From JBKPCD01 sp046727175 (GTDB lineage: Bacteria; Acidobacteriota; Vicinamibacteria; Vicinamibacterales; 2-12-FULL-66-21): a stretch of DNA of 32,813 nt. The position numbers and the translations under genes are program-made. Location of the stretch: assembly GCA_046727175.1 (NCBI GenBank), contig JBKPCD010000122.1:1-32813 (forward strand), in the 5' to 3' direction. Positions 8,333 through 16,463 of the stretch are shown here, piece after piece. The first letter of the stretch is position 1. Every line of letters starts with the position of its first letter. A model generated the notes under the pieces. The model had not been told where the DNA came from and did not search any database. It worked only from the letters and a program-made list of their open reading frames with translations.

Positions 8333-10432
8333 ATGATGCCGGCCGTGTCTGCCGTTTTCGGGCTGGTCAGCCTGCTGTTCGTGCTCCTTCAGTCAGCAGT
8401 AGCGGTCGATCGCGTCGTCACCGGGCGAATGCATCATTTGCGTTGCGGTGAGGAGCGCGAGTGGGCTGAATTTCCCGAGCGGCCCGACGGACGAGAACTG
8501 GCGATTGGGTTTCAGGCAACGGCGAATTACGCCGAGCAAACGTTGCGGATACGGCATCGGGATCTGAAGCAGCCCTGGCGCGTACTGTTGAACGGGAACG
8601 AGATTGCGCAGCTGCCCTTCGATGAAGCCGACATGTTCACTTACTGGGCAGTTCCGGCTGGGACTCTCAAAACAGGTGCGAACGAGTTACGAATTCACTG
8701 CACCGGACGCGCGTCCGATGACGTGTTGGTCGGGCCGGTGACGCTCATCGACCGTCCGAGAGAGCAGGCGCTGTCGGACGCGACGGTGGACGTCTCGGTG
8801 TTCGAAGAGCCGGACGGGCGCGCCACCCCGAGCCGTATCACTGTGGCCGATGAGCGTGGGACGCTGGTCCCGCTTGGAAACGTGTCGGGCCTGCGGCACG
8901 CAGTCAGGCCTGGAGTGGTCTACACGCGAGGCGATGCGGTTCGGCTGAAGCTTCCGGCCGGCAGGTACGTGATCTATGCGGGGCGTGGCTTCGAATACAG
9001 CGTGGCGAGGGCCGAGGTCGAGTTGCCCAAGGGATCGCACGCCTCGCAAAGGCTGACGATCCGGCGCGAGGTGGACACGTCGGGTTGGGCAGCAATGGAT
9101 ACGCACGTGCACACGGGAACGTTCGCGCATCATGGTGACGCGGCCATCGACGAACGGATGCTCACCATCGCAGGAGAAGGCATCGAGCTTCCCGTGTCGA
9201 CGGAACACAACGCGCGCGTCGATTTCGATGCGCGTGCGCGCGAAGCAGGAGTGCGACAGCATTTCACGCCAGTCGTGGGGACCGAGGTGACGACGCCGTC
9301 GATCGGCCATTTCAACGTGTTCCCGCTCCCCGGAGCTGGCGAGCCGATCGATCACTTGGCGCCGGACTGGGCCCGGCTTCGGGAGGCAATCGGACGTGTA
9401 ACCACAGAGCCGGTGATCGTATTGAACCACGGCCGTGACATGCACGGCGGCTTCCAGCCGCTCGGTCGGGCGCGACACATCAGCATCACCGGCGAAGACC
9501 TCGAGGGCTGGTCGCTGCCGGCGACTGCGATGGAGATCGTCAACTCGGGAGCAATCATGAGTGACGCCTTGGCGCTGCCGCGCGACTGGATGGGCCTGCT
9601 GAATCGCGGCGTCATCTTGACGCCGGTTGGATCCAGCGACTCCCACGATGTGTCGAGATACATCGTCGGGCAGGGGCGGACGTACGTGCGTTGTGACGAT
9701 CAGGATCTCGGCCGGATCGATCTGGCCAGGGCAATGGAGAGTGTTCGCCGCGGGCAGGTGATGGTCAGTTATGGACTGCTCGCGGAACTCGATGTGGAGA
9801 CGAAAGGGCCGGGTGAATTGATCGAGCCACACGGGGACCTCAGCGTACGGATTCGAGTGAAGGGACCCGGCTGGACCCGCGCACGCCGCGTGACTTTGTA
9901 CGTCAACGGGGTAGAGCTGCGAGAGGAAGAGATCCGGACTGGAGCTAAACCCGGCGTGAAGTGGGAGGCCACCTGGCGGCTGCCCAAACCGTCCCACGAT
10001 GTACAACTCGTGGCGATTGCGGAAGGCCCGGGGATCACAGCGCCCTACTGGCCGACTGCCAAACCATATCAACCGACGTCAATTGATTTCACGCCATACG
10101 TGCTGGGAGTCAGTGGGGCCGTGTTCGTCGATGCGGACGACAGTAAGAAGTTCGAAAGCGCGTTCGAGTACGCGCTTCGCGAAGTATCATCCGCGAACGA
10201 CACACTTTCGTTGGCGATGAGGCTGGGAGCCTACGACATCGCCGTTGCAACTCAGGCCGCGAGTCTGCTGCGCGCTCAGGATCCGGTTGGCTTCGAGAAA
10301 AGGATCCGCTCGATGATCCAGACGGCGCCGTCGCACGTCGCGAAGGGGTTCCTGTTGTATCTGGACGCGTGGAAGGAGAGCCAGGAGGGCTCGTCGGCGC
10401 GCCCCGTGAATAAGAAGAGAGGCGGATCATGA
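8333..10432 (+). CDS. secreted CehA/McbA-type PHP-domain metallohydrolase
   Basis: A 699-residue protein with an N-terminal signal peptide (about 1-25, ending AVAVD). A beta-rich region of about 220 residues follows, and then a PHP-fold domain of the CehA/McbA type. Likely metal ligands and catalytic residues are in register: DTHVH (D256, H258, H260), STEHN (E291, H292), GTEVT (E318), H326, LNHGR (H366) and GSSDSH (D436, H438). CehA cleaves the carbamate ester carbaryl and McbA hydrolyses an amide, so esters, carbamates, amides or phosphoesters are possible substrates; the natural one is unknown. After the PHP domain come an Ig-like region and a helical tail with EFA-like heat-type helices. 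Its stop overlaps the next start (ATGA at 10429-10432), so translation of the two is probably coupled. Start may be the ATG at 8333 or at 8336. Confidence 0.85.
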   Translation: MMPAVSAVFGLVSLLFVLLQSAVAVDRVVTGRMHHLRCGEEREWAEFPERPDGRELAIGFQATANYAEQTLRIRHRDLKQPWRVLLNGNEIAQLPFDEADMFTYWAVPAGTLKTGANELRIHCTGRASDDVLVGPVTLIDRPREQALSDATVDVSVFEEPDGRATPSRITVADERGTLVPLGNVSGLRHAVRPGVVYTRGDAVRLKLPAGRYVIYAGRGFEYSVARAEVELPKGSHASQRLTIRREVDTSGWAAMDTHVHTGTFAHHGDAAIDERMLTIAGEGIELPVSTEHNARVDFDARAREAGVRQHFTPVVGTEVTTPSIGHFNVFPLPGAGEPIDHLAPDWARLREAIGRVTTEPVIVLNHGRDMHGGFQPLGRARHISITGEDLEGWSLPATAMEIVNSGAIMSDALALPRDWMGLLNRGVILTPVGSSDSHDVSRYIVGQGRTYVRCDDQDLGRIDLARAMESVRRGQVMVSYGLLAELDVETKGPGELIEPHGDLSVRIRVKGPGWTRARRVTLYVNGVELREEEIRTGAKPGVKWEATWRLPKPSHDVQLVAIAEGPGITAPYWPTAKPYQPTSIDFTPYVLGVSGAVFVDADDSKKFESAFEYALREVSSANDTLSLAMRLGAYDIAVATQAASLLRAQDPVGFEKRIRSMIQTAPSHVAKGFLLYLDAWKESQEGSSARPVNKKRGGS

Positions 10433-11706
10433 AGACACTGTGCGGAGCGGCGGTCGCCGCGGCTCTTGTCTGTCAATCAGCTGTCGCGCAGCAGACCCTC
10501 GCCGGGGAATGGATGCTCACGACCCTTGAAGAGTTCGGGCCCAACATCATGCGCCTGTCCTTGACAATCGTAGGAGACAAGGTCTCCGGGACGGCTTCCG
10601 GCGGACGCCAGATTGAGGGAACCGTTCAGGGCACTTCGATCGAGTTCAAGGTTGACAACGTGATCAACAAAGCGTCTCTCGAAGGGGCCGAGCTGAAGGG
10701 CGAGGCCGTCTTTCCGGATCGCACGGTGAAATGGACTGCCGTGCGGATACCTCCGCGGCCATCGTCGCCGCGAACGCACGACTTCGAACCATCGGAGTTT
10801 CATCTGTACTTCTCGTCGAAGGCGAAGCCCGTCCTGCGTATTCAGCCAGGGGACGCGGTGCGGACGTGGAGCGTGGATGCTGGCGGGCGGGACAAAACCA
10901 GCAATCGACGGTCCGCAGGTGGCAATCCGCAGACGGGACCGTTCTATGTGGAAGGAGCGGTGCCGAGCGACACGCTCGTGGTGCGTCTGAACAAAGTGCG
11001 CACGAACCGCGACTGGGCGGGAAGCGGCAGCACGATCATGCGCAACGCGCTCGAGCCAGGATCACTTGCGAATCTGAAGTGGGATAACGAGTTCAGCGGC
11101 CGCTGGAAGCTGGACGTAGCCAAAGGCGTAGCGTTTCTCGAGAAGCCAACCGAAGCGCTCAAGAATCTAACGATACCGCTGCAACCCATGCTCGGTTGCA
11201 TCGCCGTAGCGCCGCAAGGGGACTGGTCGATCCGCACGACTGATTCGGGACGGTTCGGCGGGAACATGGACTACAACCAGATTCGCGAGGGGACCACCGT
11301 CTACCTTCCGGTCTACCATCCGGGCGCGCTGCTGTTCCTTGGTGATGGCCACGCCGCTCAAGGCGACGGCGAATTGACCGGTGATGCGCTCGAAACATCG
11401 ATGGACTTCGAGTTCACGGTGGACGTGATCCCGGGCAGGAACTTTGGTCACCCGCTTGCGGAGAACGCCGAGTTTCTGATCAGCATCGGCATTGGCGGTT
11501 CGCTCGACCAGGCGCTCCAGCAGGCGACGAGCGGACTCGTGCGGTGGCTGGAGCGCGATTACAAGCTGAACGCCAACGAAGCTGCCATGCTACTCGGGTT
11601 CGCGATCAAGTACGACATCGTCGATTTGGTCGGCACGCAGGTCAGCATCGCAGCCAAGCTGCCGAAAGCGGCGCTCTCTCGACTGACGAAGGTATCTACT
11701 GAATGA
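10429..11706 (+). CDS. secreted acetamidase/formamidase-family protein with extra N-terminal beta domain
   Basis: A 425-residue exported protein. A signal peptide occupies residues 1-20 (cleavage near AVAQQ). Residues 24-105 form a beta-rich module (LAGEWMLTT, GDKVSGTASGG, a run of short strands) that is not part of the usual formamidase fold. From residue 115 the sequence matches the acetamidase/formamidase (FmdA/AmdA) family: RIQPGDAVRTWS, GNPQTGPFYVEGA, QPMLGCIAVAP, GGNMDYNQIREGTTVYLPV, GDGHAAQGDGELTG. Cytoplasmic relatives release ammonia from formamide or acetamide; this copy is exported, so another amide is likely. The start codon overlaps the preceding stop as ATGA, placing it in one operon with the PHP hydrolase. 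A joint route in which one enzyme exposes or releases an amide for the other is inference. Confidence 0.85.
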   Translation: MKTLCGAAVAAALVCQSAVAQQTLAGEWMLTTLEEFGPNIMRLSLTIVGDKVSGTASGGRQIEGTVQGTSIEFKVDNVINKASLEGAELKGEAVFPDRTVKWTAVRIPPRPSSPRTHDFEPSEFHLYFSSKAKPVLRIQPGDAVRTWSVDAGGRDKTSNRRSAGGNPQTGPFYVEGAVPSDTLVVRLNKVRTNRDWAGSGSTIMRNALEPGSLANLKWDNEFSGRWKLDVAKGVAFLEKPTEALKNLTIPLQPMLGCIAVAPQGDWSIRTTDSGRFGGNMDYNQIREGTTVYLPVYHPGALLFLGDGHAAQGDGELTGDALETSMDFEFTVDVIPGRNFGHPLAENAEFLISIGIGGSLDQALQQATSGLVRWLERDYKLNANEAAMLLGFAIKYDIVDLVGTQVSIAAKLPKAALSRLTKVSTE

Positions 11707-11754
11707 GACCTTCTCGGGCGAGACCGGATCCACGTGCGCCTCGCGGCGACCCGA

Positions 11755-12642
11755 TCAATCCGAGTGCTTGACCGCCAACTCCTTGAGGCGCCGCAGGTAG
11801 GTGGGCACGGCGGTTGCCGGATCCCCAGACGCCTCGTACTCGAGACCCATGTAGCCACGGAAGCCGTGCGCGGCGAACATCTTGAACACGCGGTCCCAGT
11901 CGAACGGCGCGCGCGTCTTGCCGTCGTCGAGCGCGACCTCGGTTTTCATGTGGGTGCTAACGGCATACGGGATCGACATGTCGATTTGTTCGTAGACAGC
12001 CGGCGGCCGGAAGTTGCCGATGTCGAGGTTCATTCCCGCCCACGGCGAGTCCGCGCGTTTCACGATTTCAATCGTGTCTTTCGCAAAGTCCGTGATCCCC
12101 CCGTCGTCCTCTACGCCCAGGATCAAGCCGCGCGCGCCGGCATACTCGGCGCCGCGTTTCAACGTCTCGGCTGCGAAATCGATGGCCTGCTCCAGCGTGG
12201 TCCCCTCCGGCTTCGCGCCGCCGAAGACGCGCACGTGGGTCGCACCGACCTTCTGCGCGACGTCCAGCCATTTGCGCAACTCGTCCAGCTGCTGTTCCCG
12301 CAAGGACGCGGTGGGCTGGGCCAGACGCACGCGCGTTCCGATGCTGTAGATCTCGACGCGATTCCTGTATGCGAGACGCCGCAACGGCAACAGGTAATCA
12401 TCGGTCGTCGCGGGCAACCAGTACACCGTCATGTCGATGCCGTCCGTGCCGGTCTCGACAGCGATGCGTATCAGATCTTCATACGTCATCCGCTTTGCCT
12501 GAAGGGCTTCGCGGTAGGAGTACGCGACCAGGCCCGTTCGGAAGCGGGCTTTTTCCCGAAGTGCCTGGCGGGTGCGGGCATCGGGAACGGCCGCGGCAAC
12601 GACGGCTGTTCCGGCAGTAGTCAAGAAAGTTCGTCGGTCCAT
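11755..12642 (-). CDS. Tat-exported sugar phosphate isomerase/epimerase-like TIM barrel (isomerase B)
   Basis: A 295-residue protein of the xylose-isomerase-like TIM-barrel (AP endonuclease 2-like) superfamily. ATG 12642 is chosen because it places a twin-arginine leader, MDRRTFLTTAG plus AVVAAAVPDA, at the extreme N-terminus. The barrel follows: VAYSYREAL, ETGTDGIDMTVYWLP, VGATHVRVFGGAKPEG, LILGVEDDGG (probable metal-binding acid), WAGMNLDIGNF and FRGYMGLEYEAS. Relatives isomerise or epimerise sugars, inositols or keto-acids with a divalent metal. It is the last gene of a four-gene minus-strand operon, 35 bp after the molybdopterin subunit. The Tat leader suggests it folds with its metal in the cytoplasm and acts in the periplasm. 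The substrate is unknown. Confidence 0.85.
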   Translation of the reverse strand: MDRRTFLTTAGTAVVAAAVPDARTRQALREKARFRTGLVAYSYREALQAKRMTYEDLIRIAVETGTDGIDMTVYWLPATTDDYLLPLRRLAYRNRVEIYSIGTRVRLAQPTASLREQQLDELRKWLDVAQKVGATHVRVFGGAKPEGTTLEQAIDFAAETLKRGAEYAGARGLILGVEDDGGITDFAKDTIEIVKRADSPWAGMNLDIGNFRPPAVYEQIDMSIPYAVSTHMKTEVALDDGKTRAPFDWDRVFKMFAAHGFRGYMGLEYEASGDPATAVPTYLRRLKELAVKHSD

Positions 12643-12677
12643 GGGCAGCTCTGTCGTGAATGTGCGAATGCTGTCCG

Positions 12678-14999
12678 TCAGTGTGACGCTGCGTTGATAG
12701 CCGAGAGCACGCGGGCATCGCGGAACGGCACGCGCCTCAGCCGCACACCGGTTGCGTCGAAGATCGCGTTCGCGACAGCCGCGATCATCGGCTTGCACGC
12801 CGCCTCTCCGGCGCCGTAGTGCGGCAGATCCGGACGGTGTGGATTGGGGTCGCCGTTCACCAGCACGACCTCGATCCGCTCCGGCGTATCCGCATGCGTC
12901 AGCGTCGGACTCGAGATCCAGTCCACGCTGGTCACCTTCTCGCCGTCGAACGTCGCTTCTTCGTGAAGCGCGCGGCTGAGGGCGTGCATCATCGCGCCCT
13001 CGACGGCTCGGCGCAGCGCCTCCGGATTGATGACCAGACCGCAATCGTGCGCCCCGACCAGCCGCTTCACCCATACGTGTCCCGTCTCGCGATTCACTTC
13101 TACCTCGGCGATCTCCGCGACGATCGTCTGGCCGCGAAATGAGTACGCAATGCCCCGGCCTGAAAGGATGCGTCCAGTGTCGCGCGGTTTCGGCGATGGA
13201 CGCGCATCCCACCCAAACGCCTCAGCCGCGGCCTTGACAACGGCCATCGACCTCGCGCGTCGGAACCCTTCGTCATCTCCCGTACCGGCGCCGAGCAGCT
13301 TCAACCGGAATTCGACCGGATCCGCCTTCGCGGCCGACGCGAGCTCGTCGATGAACGATTCGGCCGCGAACGTCGACTGGGGGCCATTGGGATCGCGCAG
13401 GTTGCCCGTGCGAAGCGGTGTCTCCCAAACGAGCGGCAGCTGCACAACGTGCCCAGCCATGCGGCGATTCGGGATCGCGTACATGTCCGAAGGCATGGCC
13501 GCGCTCCCGACGGCTGGTTTCTCGCGTCGGGTGCCCATCAACTGTGCGATGAGCACCGTGTCGGGCTCGTTGTAACCGACGTGGTTGAAGTCGGCCGCGC
13601 GCGCCTCGTATTCGACCGCGACGAGATTCCCCTGCGCATCGAGGCCCCCGCGCATCTTCACCGCGTACGCCGGTCCTTTCGTGTCCCAGGCGGTTTCCTC
13701 GTCGCGCATCCACTGCACGCGCACGGGCCGTCCTATCTCCTTCGCCAGAAATGCCGCCTCGAATCCGGCATCGTCTGCCGCCGTGCGTCCGTAGCCCTGC
13801 GGGCCGTCGAGCCAGATCACGCGCACGCGGTCGCGCGGCATCTGGAGGAACTCGGCGACGCCGTTGCGCATGCCGTACGACTTCATGTCGTTCGAATAGA
13901 TCGTCATCTGGTCGTTCGAGGGATCCGCCATCGCATGCGCCGGACCGATGGCCGTGTGCCCCTGGAACGGAACCTCGTAGCTCGCTTCTATGACCTTTGC
14001 TGCAACCGCAAGCGCCGATTCGAAATTGCCAATCACGACCGGCTTGGTGCTGGACGTTGGCATGGCGCCACGCATGTAGTCGAAGAGATTCGCTGACGTT
14101 GGAAACGGTGCCGCTGCCGGCTTCTGCCACCGGACCTTCAGTTGACGCGCCGCGCGGATGGCTTGCTCTTCGCGCTCGCAGAGGACCGCGACGTAATTGC
14201 CTTTGGTCACGACTCGAACGAATCCGGGGATGTCGCGAACAGACGACTCGTCGACGCCAAGGAGCTTTGCGCCCGCGAGCGGCGGCTTCACGTTGCGCGC
14301 ATGCACCATGCCCGGCAGCGTGACGTCCACCGCCCACTGCAGCGAGCCGTCCACCTTCGCGGGGATGTCGTACCGCTTCGGCGACTGCCCGACCATCTTC
14401 AGGTCCTGTACGGGTTTGACTTTCGCGACGCCGGTCGTCGCATTGATATCTCGACCAATGAGCGTGACGTCGAACCGTTTGCCGCCGATCAGCTGGCCGT
14501 ACGTGACCGTCTTCGGCGGGTCGCTCTTCACGGTGACGACGGCGTCCGTCACGGTCAACTGATCGACCGGGACACCAAACTTCACCGCCGCCATCTCCAG
14601 CAGGACTCTTCGCGCTTCGGCGGCAACCCGGCGCATCGGCCAGCCGTCAACTTGAATCGCATCCGACCCGCCGGACCCGCCCTGGTCCACAGTGATGTCG
14701 GTCCGGCCCATCACGCACGCGGTCTTGTCGAACGCGATGTCGAGCTCGTCCGACATCATTTGGCGGAAAGCGGTCCCGGTGCCCTGGCCGCAGTCGGTCT
14801 TGCCAACGTAAAACGTTGCGGTGTTGTCTGGCTTGATGACGATCCAGGAATCGAGCTGCCTGAAATCCGGATCGGGATACGGACCATCGGCACCGAACGC
14901 CGCAAGCGGACTCGACCCGGCCGTTCCGGCAAGGCGCAGACCGACGACGAGCATGCCGGACGTTTTGAGGAACGATCTGCGATCGATCGAGGAAGTCAT
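12678..14999 (-). CDS. molybdopterin-binding subunit, IorB-like xanthine dehydrogenase family
   Basis: A 773-residue large subunit of a molybdenum hydroxylase (isoquinoline 1-oxidoreductase/aldehyde dehydrogenase type). A Tat leader starts the protein: MTSSIDRRSFLKTSG, a hydrophobic region and SSPLAAFGA. The TDCGQGTGT segment (about 68-76) and GYGRTAADDAGFEAAFLAKE are molybdopterin-cytosine-dinucleotide contact regions of the family. YGAGEAACKP near the C-terminus carries the presumed catalytic Glu (about E732). ATG 14999 is favoured because it gives the Tat leader and overlaps the stop of the Fe-S subunit gene as ATGA. These enzymes hydroxylate N-heterocycles or aldehydes with water as oxygen source. 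No FAD subunit or cytochrome c subunit is encoded here, so the electron acceptor is unclear. Confidence 0.93.
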   Translation of the reverse strand: MTSSIDRRSFLKTSGMLVVGLRLAGTAGSSPLAAFGADGPYPDPDFRQLDSWIVIKPDNTATFYVGKTDCGQGTGTAFRQMMSDELDIAFDKTACVMGRTDITVDQGGSGGSDAIQVDGWPMRRVAAEARRVLLEMAAVKFGVPVDQLTVTDAVVTVKSDPPKTVTYGQLIGGKRFDVTLIGRDINATTGVAKVKPVQDLKMVGQSPKRYDIPAKVDGSLQWAVDVTLPGMVHARNVKPPLAGAKLLGVDESSVRDIPGFVRVVTKGNYVAVLCEREEQAIRAARQLKVRWQKPAAAPFPTSANLFDYMRGAMPTSSTKPVVIGNFESALAVAAKVIEASYEVPFQGHTAIGPAHAMADPSNDQMTIYSNDMKSYGMRNGVAEFLQMPRDRVRVIWLDGPQGYGRTAADDAGFEAAFLAKEIGRPVRVQWMRDEETAWDTKGPAYAVKMRGGLDAQGNLVAVEYEARAADFNHVGYNEPDTVLIAQLMGTRREKPAVGSAAMPSDMYAIPNRRMAGHVVQLPLVWETPLRTGNLRDPNGPQSTFAAESFIDELASAAKADPVEFRLKLLGAGTGDDEGFRRARSMAVVKAAAEAFGWDARPSPKPRDTGRILSGRGIAYSFRGQTIVAEIAEVEVNRETGHVWVKRLVGAHDCGLVINPEALRRAVEGAMMHALSRALHEEATFDGEKVTSVDWISSPTLTHADTPERIEVVLVNGDPNPHRPDLPHYGAGEAACKPMIAAVANAIFDATGVRLRRVPFRDARVLSAINAASH

Positions 15000-15475
15000 G
15001 CCTGACCTTCCTTCCCCGACATCATCTTTGCCGCGCGCTTGATTGCCGTCTGAATGCGGTAGTACGTCATGCAGCGGCAGAGCGTGCCGTTCATGCCCTC
15101 GCGGATCTGCGCGTCGGTCGGGTTCGGATTCCGATCGAGGAGGGCCTTTGCTGCGATGATCTGCCCGTTCTGACAGAACCCGCACGCCGGAACCTGTTCG
15201 TCGATCCATGCTTGCTGCAGCGGGTGCAGCTTACCGGATGATGCGAGACCTTCAAGCGTCGTGATGTCACCCTTCACCCGCGACACCGTGGTGATGCAGG
15301 AACGCGTCGCAATGCCGTCGATGAGCACCGCGCACGCGCCGCACTGCCCGAGCCCGCAGCCGAAGTGCGGTCCGCGCAGGCCGAGATCGTTGCGAAGGAC
15401 ATACAACAGCGGAGTGGAGGGTTCGACGTCCACGGTGTGTGCGGCGCCGTTTACTTTCAACGCAATCTTGCTCAT
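14996..15475 (-). CDS. [2Fe-2S] subunit of molybdenum hydroxylase, IorA-like
   Basis: A 159-residue electron-transfer subunit with two [2Fe-2S] clusters. The plant-ferredoxin-like N-terminal domain has C40, C45, C48 and C60 (FGCGLGQCGACAV). The helical C-terminal domain has C98 and C101 (CGFCQNGQ) plus C133 and C135 (TLCRC). Length and spacing are standard for IorA/CoxS-type subunits. GGGAGG precedes the ATG at 15475 by seven bases. It has no signal of its own and would be exported by hitchhiking on the Tat leader of the large subunit, as known for other Tat cofactor enzymes (inference). Its stop overlaps the downstream start. The gene upstream ends 37 bp before. Confidence 0.95.
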   Translation of the reverse strand: MSKIALKVNGAAHTVDVEPSTPLLYVLRNDLGLRGPHFGCGLGQCGACAVLIDGIATRSCITTVSRVKGDITTLEGLASSGKLHPLQQAWIDEQVPACGFCQNGQIIAAKALLDRNPNPTDAQIREGMNGTLCRCMTYYRIQTAIKRAAKMMSGKEGQA

Positions 15476-15512
15476 CAGGGATCCTCCCGACCGTTCACGG
15501 GTCTTTCATCGA

Positions 15513-16373
15513 TTAAAGCCCCTGGTACGCGCGGAACAATGCCCTGAAGTAGTTCAGCACGCGCACCGGGTCCGCTGATTCCGGGATCTCAGCAAAACAG
15601 TACCCCTGGAAGTTCATCTTCGCCAAGGCAGACAACAACGCGCGCCATGGGTAGTCGACGAACAGATCGCGCATGTGGACCTGTCCGATCTGATCTTTCA
15701 CCAGTCCAAACGTGGACTCGAGCCCGCCGTCCAGCAGGTCCGTCGGATTCGAGTTCCAGCAGACGCGCACGGCAGGATGGTTGCCGCCGTAATCGAGGAT
15801 TCTGCGGATGCGCGGCAGCCGCGACGTATCGGTTCCGTGCACTTCGAGCTGGATGCGTACGCCGTGATCCTGCGCGAAAACGCCGCACTCGCGCAGCGAT
15901 TTCCCAATCTGCTCGAGCGTCTTCTCCTCGGGAACGTCCTTGGGCAGACCGTTTGGCCGTACCTTCACGCTGGGAGCCCCGACGTCGCTGGCGAGCTTCA
16001 CCCACTCTTTCGTCTCGTCGATGTTCTTGCGTACGACCGCCGAGTCTGCGGCGTGGTATTCGCAGGTCGTGCCGAGCCCGCCGATTTTCACCGGAGAATC
16101 CGCAAACCGTTTGCGTACCTCCGCGCGCGCGGCCGGTGGGAGCGATACCTCCACGCCATGCTTGTGGGTCGTTCTGAGCTCGACGGCGTCCATTCCAACG
16201 TCCGTCAGGTTCGTGATGATCGTTGGAATATCCCAGTCCTTTGCGATCTCGTAGGTAACCGTGCCAAGCTTCAGACCCTGGCGGCCCGAAGGCGTTCCAG
16301 ACGATTGCGGAGAGGGGATTGCGGCGAGTGAGGGGAACGATCCGACGGCGGCCAGAAAATCGCGTCGTTTCAT
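15513..16373 (-). CDS. Sugar phosphate isomerase/epimerase-like TIM barrel with twin-Arg leader (isomerase A)
   Basis: A 286-residue xylose-isomerase-like TIM-barrel protein, first gene of the operon. MKRRDFLAAVG gives a twin-arginine motif, followed by a rather short, weakly hydrophobic segment and SPQSSG, so export is likely but less certain than for the other leaders. Barrel landmarks are LGTVTYEIAKDW, VGMDAVELRTTHKHG, GAPSVKVRPNG, HGVRIQLEVHG (probable metal acid and His), VRVCWNSNP, GQVHMRDLF and FQGYCFAEI. It is clearly a different subfamily from isomerase B at the other end of the operon. Substrate unknown; the enzyme could rearrange a product or a precursor of the molybdenum hydroxylase. 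The intergenic region upstream (16374-16463) is shared divergently with the iron alcohol dehydrogenase gene. Confidence 0.85.
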   Translation of the reverse strand: MKRRDFLAAVGSFPSLAAIPSPQSSGTPSGRQGLKLGTVTYEIAKDWDIPTIITNLTDVGMDAVELRTTHKHGVEVSLPPAARAEVRKRFADSPVKIGGLGTTCEYHAADSAVVRKNIDETKEWVKLASDVGAPSVKVRPNGLPKDVPEEKTLEQIGKSLRECGVFAQDHGVRIQLEVHGTDTSRLPRIRRILDYGGNHPAVRVCWNSNPTDLLDGGLESTFGLVKDQIGQVHMRDLFVDYPWRALLSALAKMNFQGYCFAEIPESADPVRVLNYFRALFRAYQGL

Positions 16374-16463
16374 GGCAGAAGCTTACCGCAGGAACTCGCG
16401 GGGGTCGGGGATTATCGTGTGTAGCTACGTTCAACGATGCGCCGATCATCTGGAGACGTCACG
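16374..16463. promoter_or_regulatory. divergent promoter region between operon and Fe-ADH gene
   Basis: A 90-bp space between oppositely transcribed genes, which must contain both transcription starts. It holds a perfect 8-bp palindrome GTAGCTAC at 16421-16428, a possible but weak operator candidate. The ribosome-binding site TGGAG of the plus-strand gene lies at 16451-16455. No clear -35/-10 elements can be assigned by eye. Confidence 0.35.

Noticed and set aside
12643..13212. Upstream extension of isomerase B into the Mo-subunit gene
   Set aside because: The extension overlaps the Mo subunit 3' end in another frame; the Tat leader at 12642 marks the natural start.
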